Below, piece by piece: positions 22,895-26,650 of a stretch of 26,650 nt of DNA. The first letter of the stretch is position 1. Every line of letters starts with the position of its first letter. The DNA is taken from IMG/VR virus record IMGVR_UViG_3300023176_001575, positions 1 to 26,650 of that record; one strand, written 5' to 3'. This DNA comes from a virus. The notes beneath the pieces were generated by a model. The model did no database searches. It was given only the letters and a program-made list of their open reading frames with translations, and had not been told where the DNA came from. A program made the translations under genes and the position numbers.

Positions 22895-23730
22895 TATGCT
22901 AGTCCTGTAACCTGTGCTCCTAGAGATGCAACACTTACACCGCCAAATGTGCTTATGTCATAGTCCCAATACCTATTTGGTCCTGTGTCAACATGAAGCA
23001 CATTAGATCCAAAACCAAATCCACTAAAGCCAGCACGTCTTGCTGCCTGTACCAATCTTAGTTTATCGTTGTCACGCATACCACTAATATTTAGATCTAA
23101 AGCCCTTCCGTGGAAGTGCTGGCTTCCTGGTGTGTTTGTTTCTCTACTTGTACCTGCCCTGGCAATGGCATCATTTATCCCTACTTCTCTACCAAACAGT
23201 CTAACCATTTCTCTATAAGGTCCTGCTAGAGTTGCATCCATGTTAGCTTCTGCATCTCTAGACGTCATACGGCTTTGGCTACCGTCCAGGGTAAACAACG
23301 CACCGGAACTAGTTGGTCTTGTAAACTCGCTTGATGGACTATCTTGTCTTCCACCTCTAGGTCTATTTGATGATGAGTTACTACTGCCTCTAAACGGTCT
23401 AGCAGGTTGCAGCTCTCCTCTTCCTAATTTTTCAATAGCTTGTAAACTAGGTTCTCCAAATACATCACCACCACCTGGAATATTATAATCACTTTTGAAG
23501 GCAGCAACAGCCCTTGCAGTGTTAGATCCATACTTACCGTCTACTCCTGTTGGGCCTACATCATATCCCAGTACACTAAGGATGTGTTGTACTTGAGAAA
23601 CTTGTTCTTTTTCCTCTTCTGGATATTCTCCAGCATTGTGTTTGCGTAACTCTTCAGATAAAGCTAGTGACTCGCATAGACTTTTTAGATAAAATAAGCT
23701 TTCATTTGTTCTGAATTCTTCAAATCTCAT
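22894..23730 (-). CDS. Peptidoglycan-binding and peptidase M15-type cell-wall hydrolase, 278 aa
   Basis: Residues about 43-85 form a PG_binding_1-type helical repeat (VQHILSVLGYDVG; GVDGKYGSNTARAVAAF). A Ser/Arg/Gly/Pro linker (about 112-145) leads to a C-terminal M15 domain. S203-Q-H205-F-H-G-R-A-L-D212 and LHVD (H246) give the zinc ligands H205, D212 and H246 typical of D-Ala-D-Ala peptidases such as VanY and many endolysins. It should cut the peptide part of peptidoglycan. The N-terminus MRFEEFRTNES is leader-like but a poorer protease-site match. It may be the lysis enzyme or a virion-borne wall hydrolase. It overlaps its neighbours by 4 and 1 nt. Confidence 0.87.
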   Translation of the reverse strand: MRFEEFRTNESLFYLKSLCESLALSEELRKHNAGEYPEEEKEQVSQVQHILSVLGYDVGPTGVDGKYGSNTARAVAAFKSDYNIPGGGDVFGEPSLQAIEKLGRGELQPARPFRGSSNSSSNRPRGGRQDSPSSEFTRPTSSGALFTLDGSQSRMTSRDAEANMDATLAGPYREMVRLFGREVGINDAIARAGTSRETNTPGSQHFHGRALDLNISGMRDNDKLRLVQAARRAGFSGFGFGSNVLHVDTGPNRYWDYDISTFGGVSVASLGAQVTGLA

Positions 23731-24608
23731 TTTATCCCTGCCAAGTCTTTAATTCTTGCTAGTTCGTTGTCTGCTTGACTTCTAAGTTCGGGAGGAACGC
23801 CTATGTCTTGGACCTGCGCATTTTGTGCAAAGCTATCTAATATCCTTTGAGTAAGTTCTTCAGGATAGTTCTTCTCCATTGCAAGTTTTAGACTTTCGTA
23901 ACTGTTTAGATCTTTAACATTATCTAGTCCTAGTGCTTGTGCAACTTCGTTGCCGTCTGTGATTGGGTCGCCTATAACAGTATCAATATTTGCTTTTGTG
24001 TAGCCTTGGCCGTTTGCTTTAGGCTTAGGTTTTCTTTCTACACGTAGTAATCCGTTGTTGCCCCACTTCCATCTTGTCACAGAAACAGGACGTCCATCAT
24101 CTATTGTTTCTTCAGACTTTTCTCTATCATAAAATGCAGCGATAGTTGAAATAAGAATATTTCTAAACACACCTTTGTATTGTGATTCTTCTCTACTGGG
24201 AGAATGGTAGTAAGTTCTTAACCAGTTAGGATCGCCGCCAGGCATAAAATCAACCTGTACTTTACCTGTGCGTGGGCCATGTTTTGGATCATTGCTTTTC
24301 TTTGTAGCATCATAGCCTACTATCATCACACTAGATAATATTAAACCACCTTTTGGTTCGTGAGCAATAATAACAGGAGAGGCAGCAACTTTTTGTTTAA
24401 GTTCTTCGAATTCTTGTGGACTGCGTATTTGTACAGCAACATCAATGTCGCCGGAAAATTCTTTCTTGCCTACGCTACCAAGCACCCAATTTTGAAGATC
24501 CATTCCTAAACTTTGTTCTAATCTAGCAAGGGTAGGTTTAATTTCGTCAATATGTATCGGGCCTACTCCAGGCATGTGTGGAATATCTGCTTCGAAGAAT
24601 TTAGTCAT
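23727..24608 (-). CDS. Polymerase-beta-fold nucleotidyltransferase, 293 aa
   Basis: The signature hG[GS]-x(8)-Dh[DE]h is clear: G44-S45, then SGDIDVAV with D54 and D56. The third metal-binding Asp is D120 in KVQVDFMPGG. These residues bind two Mg2+ and transfer NMP to an acceptor in the family (kanamycin nucleotidyltransferase, minimal NTases, tRNA-modifying enzymes). Basic stretches near 180-205 (VTRWKWGNNG; VERKPKPKANGQG) could hold nucleic acid. The acceptor is unknown. The very short N-terminus MTKFFEADIP has FFE before A7, a near gp21 match. It overlaps the small gene upstream by 8 nt and the M15 gene downstream by 4 nt. Confidence 0.85.
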   Translation of the reverse strand: MTKFFEADIPHMPGVGPIHIDEIKPTLARLEQSLGMDLQNWVLGSVGKKEFSGDIDVAVQIRSPQEFEELKQKVAASPVIIAHEPKGGLILSSVMIVGYDATKKSNDPKHGPRTGKVQVDFMPGGDPNWLRTYYHSPSREESQYKGVFRNILISTIAAFYDREKSEETIDDGRPVSVTRWKWGNNGLLRVERKPKPKANGQGYTKANIDTVIGDPITDGNEVAQALGLDNVKDLNSYESLKLAMEKNYPEELTQRILDSFAQNAQVQDIGVPPELRSQADNELARIKDLAGIK

Positions 24609-24858
24609 TATTTCTACTCTCTATAACTTTGGTCATGCCTCGTTTAAATTTACGAGGGTCGCCGCTCTTGATACTGTTTAAAAAACGTCTTTCTAACTCA
24701 CTTGCTGTAGTATCGTCGTAAGTTGCCTGGATTCTGTTTAGTAGATTAATTGCACTTTCGATTATATTATCAGCAGAAGATTGTATCATTCTGTCAGGAT
24801 CTCTATTTAGGTTTAAACTATTAAGTTCTTGCAAAATACTTCTAGTACGTTTTTTCAT
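24601..24858 (-). CDS. Small basic helical protein, first gene of the operon, 85 aa
   Basis: An in-frame ATG at 24906 exists, but the ATG at 24858 (MKKRTRSILQELNSLN) has GGAG 7 nt upstream and lies after a late-type element, so it is preferred. The 85-residue protein is helical and rich in Arg, Asn and Ser (DPDRMIQSSADNIIESAINL; RRFLNSIKSGDPRKFKRGMT). It has no catalytic motif. LQE before L12 is a weak protease-site match. It is the first gene of a five-overlap operon ending at 20449. Function unknown. Confidence 0.75.
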   Translation of the reverse strand: MKKRTRSILQELNSLNLNRDPDRMIQSSADNIIESAINLLNRIQATYDDTTASELERRFLNSIKSGDPRKFKRGMTKVIESRNND

Positions 24859-24865
24859 TATCCTA

Positions 24866-24869
24866 CTCC
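24866..24869 (-). promoter_or_regulatory. Ribosome-binding site that selects the start at 24858
   Basis: GGAG on the minus strand is 7 nt from the ATG at 24858. The longer in-frame start at 24906 would place its ribosome-binding site across the divergent promoter region, so it is rejected. Confidence 0.6.
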
Positions 24870-24875
24870 GTAATG

Positions 24876-24883
24876 TATTTAGC
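24876..24883 (-). promoter_or_regulatory. Late-type promoter candidate (GCTAAATA) for the minus operon
   Basis: GCTAAATA on the minus strand matches six of eight T4 late -10 bases. It lies 17 nt upstream of the ATG at 24858, in the divergent gap shared with the lipase gene. Confidence 0.4.
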
Positions 24884-24888
24884 GTTAG

Positions 24889-24896
24889 AATAAATA
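24889..24896 (+). promoter_or_regulatory. Late-type promoter candidate (AATAAATA) for the lipase gene
   Basis: AATAAATA on the plus strand is one base from TATAAATA. It lies 28 nt upstream of the ATG at 24925, back to back with the minus-strand element at 24876-24883. Confidence 0.5.
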
Positions 24897-24910
24897 TGAG
24901 TAGCACACTT

Positions 24911-24919
24911 GAGGGAGGG
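24911..24919 (+). promoter_or_regulatory. Strong ribosome-binding site for the lipase gene
   Basis: GAGGGAGGG ends 5 nt before the ATG at 24925. The alternative GTG at 24919 lies inside this run, so ATG is the likely start. Confidence 0.65.
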
Positions 24920-24924
24920 TGAAA

Positions 24925-25689
24925 ATGTCTATATCAGATATGAATTTCAAACAAAAATCCTTATTATTTGCAAAATTAGCTTCGATTGCGTATTGTAACG
25001 AAAAAGATGCGAAAAGTCAAGCAAAAAAATTAGGATTTACAACAACAGAATTTTATAATAGGGATGGTGCACAGGCATATCGTTTTATGAACAAAGATGA
25101 TATCGTCATTGCTTGTAGAGGAACACAGCCAAGCGAGTTTAACGATATTAAAGCAGATCTCAAAGCAATGCCTGTAATGGCTGAAACTGTTAGCAGGGTC
25201 CACAGAGGTTTTAAAGCAGAAGTAGACGAACTTTGGCCAATGGTCGAAGAAGATATTCTTCGCAAAGCAAATATAAACAAAACACTTTGGTTTTGTGGAC
25301 ACAGTTTAGGAGCAGCTATGGCTACTATAATGGCAAGTCGTTGTAAACACAACGTCGATCTTAGCGATCCTATTGAACTCTATACTTTTGGTTCTCCAAG
25401 AGTAGGATGGAGAGCTTATTGTAAAAGTTTAAACGTAGAACATCATCGTTGGGTCAATAATAACGATATTGTTACACGGGTTCCACTAGCAGCTATGGGT
25501 TATGTACATCATGGCACAGAACATTATATGAATGCTTACGGTAACGTTCGTAAGATGACAGCATGGCAGCGTGTAAAAGATCGCTGGCGTGGTATGTGGA
25601 TGGGGATCAAAAAAGGTTCTATAGACAACTTTTCAGATCACAGCATGGTAAACTATATTGCTAATCTTGAGAAGTGGAACGACGAATAG
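24925..25689 (+). CDS. Class 3 lipase-like alpha/beta hydrolase, 254 aa
   Basis: The only plus-strand gene. The catalytic triad of class 3 lipases is complete: S127 in CGHSLGAA, D181 in NNNDIVTRVP and H239 in FSDHSMVNY. The oxyanion-side strand VIACRGTQPSEFND and the family motif ELYTFGSPRVG are in place. No signal peptide or membrane segment is seen, so it would act in the cytoplasm or after lysis unless packaged. The reaction is ester hydrolysis, perhaps of membrane lipids or storage esters; the substrate is unknown. It ends 29 nt inside the convergent dehydrogenase gene. The single reversed orientation with its own promoter suggests a separately acquired cargo gene. Confidence 0.87.
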   Translation: MSISDMNFKQKSLLFAKLASIAYCNEKDAKSQAKKLGFTTTEFYNRDGAQAYRFMNKDDIVIACRGTQPSEFNDIKADLKAMPVMAETVSRVHRGFKAEVDELWPMVEEDILRKANINKTLWFCGHSLGAAMATIMASRCKHNVDLSDPIELYTFGSPRVGWRAYCKSLNVEHHRWVNNNDIVTRVPLAAMGYVHHGTEHYMNAYGNVRKMTAWQRVKDRWRGMWMGIKKGSIDNFSDHSMVNYIANLEKWNDE

Positions 25690-26413
25690 TGCTATTGTAA
25701 GCGTCAGCTTCTTCTAACAGGGTAAGTCTAGCATTATAGGCTTGCCCTGATTTTATAACTGCACGAACGTCTTTAGGAAAACAATGTCCACCGTAGCCTC
25801 GCGCATTTGTAACACCTGTGTGACTACCCCCAATACGCTCGTCTGCACTGATAACGTTTGCTACTGCTTCATAGTCTAGCCCATGTGCATGTGCATAATC
25901 GTATACCTGGTTAAAGAAGCTTACTTTGAGTGCGAGGAAACTGTTACGTAATACCTTTGCGGCTACTAGGTCTTCAGGGTTTTCAATACGAATGTTTATA
26001 GGACCTAAAGCACGTAAGAAAAAGTCACTCCAAAAGTTGCAACTGTCTCCACCGAAGTAATGTTCTTTGTTTTCTAATGCATCTTTTTGCCAGTGTGCCG
26101 CTCGTAAAAACTCTGGAGAAAACGTTAAGTCGCGTCCTAGGTCTGCAAGCATACGCCAACCTTCTACTGAGATTGTGCTTTTAATTAGAATAGGAACATC
26201 TCCTACACTATCAATAACATTAAACACATTTTTCATTTCACATGAGCCGTCTGCTCTTGACGGAGTGCTAACACAAACAATCACAGCATCAGCATGACGC
26301 AAGTCACCGTAGTGTCCTTTGTCAGGATCACTAACAATAATATCGTGATAGTCTTTAAAGATAAGTTCTTGGGCTTTACCTACAAAGCCGTAACCTGCTA
26401 TTCCTAGTTTCAT
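25661..26413 (-). CDS. Short UDP-glucose/GDP-mannose dehydrogenase family protein, 250 aa
   Basis: The N-terminal NAD-binding Rossmann motif is G7-Y-G-F-V-G12 (IAGYGFVG). The family marker FSPEFLRA is at about 98-105. The central helix region with K153 and N157 (AAKVLRNSFLALKVSFFNQ) is present. The catalytic Cys is C211 in GYGGHCFPKD. The family oxidises UDP-glucose or GDP-mannose to the uronic acid with two NAD+. At 250 residues it lacks the usual C-terminal nucleotide-sugar-binding domain of enzymes of about 390-450 residues, so activity or substrate may differ. The start overlaps the upstream stop (ATGA). It may provide sugars for altering the cell surface or glycosylating phage parts. Confidence 0.88.
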   Translation of the reverse strand: MKLGIAGYGFVGKAQELIFKDYHDIIVSDPDKGHYGDLRHADAVIVCVSTPSRADGSCEMKNVFNVIDSVGDVPILIKSTISVEGWRMLADLGRDLTFSPEFLRAAHWQKDALENKEHYFGGDSCNFWSDFFLRALGPINIRIENPEDLVAAKVLRNSFLALKVSFFNQVYDYAHAHGLDYEAVANVISADERIGGSHTGVTNARGYGGHCFPKDVRAVIKSGQAYNARLTLLEEADAYNSTIRRSTSQD

Positions 26414-26646
26414 TTTTTACCTAATGCTCTCAACATCATTTCTTGATCGTGTTTCTTTAGATATTCTTCTTCTGTGTCGCCGTAGGTTGAACACTTGTCC
26501 AGTTCCTGTTGCACAAAGAAAAGCAGTTCGTACAGTTCTCTTTTGCATCCCCAGGTATTAAAGCCGTCCATTCTTGGATCAGTTGCAGCCCAAGTTATCC
26601 TGCCTACTGTTCTGCAGATATCTTTTATGTCCCAATCTTTTATCAT
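26410..26646 (-). CDS. Small protein of unknown function, 78 aa
   Basis: The ATG at 26646 is four bases from the window edge, so the true start and promoter cannot be checked. The protein is compact and helical, with three Cys and several Trp (KDWDIKDICRTVGRITWAA; GCKRELYELLFFVQQELDKC). No motif or family is recognised. It overlaps the dehydrogenase start by 4 nt (ATGA), so they are probably co-translated. The short length fits the many small early proteins of T4-like phages. Confidence 0.72.
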   Translation of the reverse strand: MIKDWDIKDICRTVGRITWAATDPRMDGFNTWGCKRELYELLFFVQQELDKCSTYGDTEEEYLKKHDQEMMLRALGKK

Positions 26647-26650
26647 ATTA

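Noticed and set aside
1-26650. tRNA genes, insertion sequences, inteins or introns
   Set aside because: No cloverleaf-like sequences, terminal repeats, transposase or homing endonuclease frames were seen; nrdA and nrdB are uninterrupted.

Overview
The window reads as a piece of a marine T4-like myovirus genome (cyanophage or pelagiphage type). The DNA is AT-rich and densely coded, with stop and start codons overlapping (ATGA, TAATG, GTGA) almost throughout. Twenty-four of the 25 genes lie on the minus strand. They include very large tail-fibre-type proteins with Mtd-like N-termini, a PAAR spike-tip protein, phage-type class Ia ribonucleotide reductase (nrdA, nrdB) with a glutaredoxin, and a RecB-type exonuclease. 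Several intergenic sites resemble the T4 late promoter (NATAAATA). No terminase, portal, capsid or photosynthesis gene is visible, so the host cannot be fixed from this stretch.

Layout in the direction of transcription, from the right edge to the left. Positions 26646-25661: a small unknown gene and a short nucleotide-sugar dehydrogenase. Positions 24925-25689: the only plus-strand gene, a class 3 lipase-like hydrolase, starting from a divergent promoter region. Positions 24858-20449: a tightly overlapping operon with a small unknown, a polymerase-beta-fold nucleotidyltransferase, a peptidoglycan-binding/M15 peptidase, a protein with covalent nucleotidyltransferase (DNA/RNA ligase-type) motifs, and two unknowns. 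Positions 20368-20012: a lysine-free, GC-richer protein with its own 5' hairpin and a rho-independent terminator, probably an abundant virion protein. Positions 19940-16091: small proteins including a coiled-coil/membrane (holin-like) protein, two tandem paralogous basic proteins, coiled-coil and acidic proteins, and a possible programmed -1 frameshift joining two of them. Positions 16029-15349: the exonuclease. Positions 15320-13198: a beta-helix tail fibre/spike and an unknown protein. Positions 13170-9166: nrdA, nrdB, glutaredoxin and an Sm-like small protein. Positions 9120-1208: a small unknown, a 2463-residue fibre and the PAAR tip. Positions 1154-1: a conserved small basic protein and an HExxH/peptidoglycan-binding protein that runs off the left edge.

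Two regulatory layers are visible. Three near-perfect sigma70 promoters (TTGACA, 17-bp spacer, TATAAT or TATAGT) sit just after the stop codons of upstream genes. They drive nrdB-glutaredoxin, the exonuclease, and the 58-aa gene with the HExxH gene. The structural genes instead have NATAAATA late-type elements, so early/metabolic units are embedded in a late block.

The most interesting pattern is that many proteins in the 16-25 kb cluster, plus the HExxH protein at the left edge, begin with a short leader ending in (L/I/V/F)-x-E followed by A, S, T, K or L. This resembles the capsid-targeting sequence of T4 internal head proteins cut by the gp21 prohead protease. If real, the cluster encodes a set of proteins packaged in the head and possibly injected with the DNA: two nucleotidyl-transfer enzymes, cell-wall hydrolases and two basic DNA-binding candidates. 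This is inference from N-terminal sequence only.
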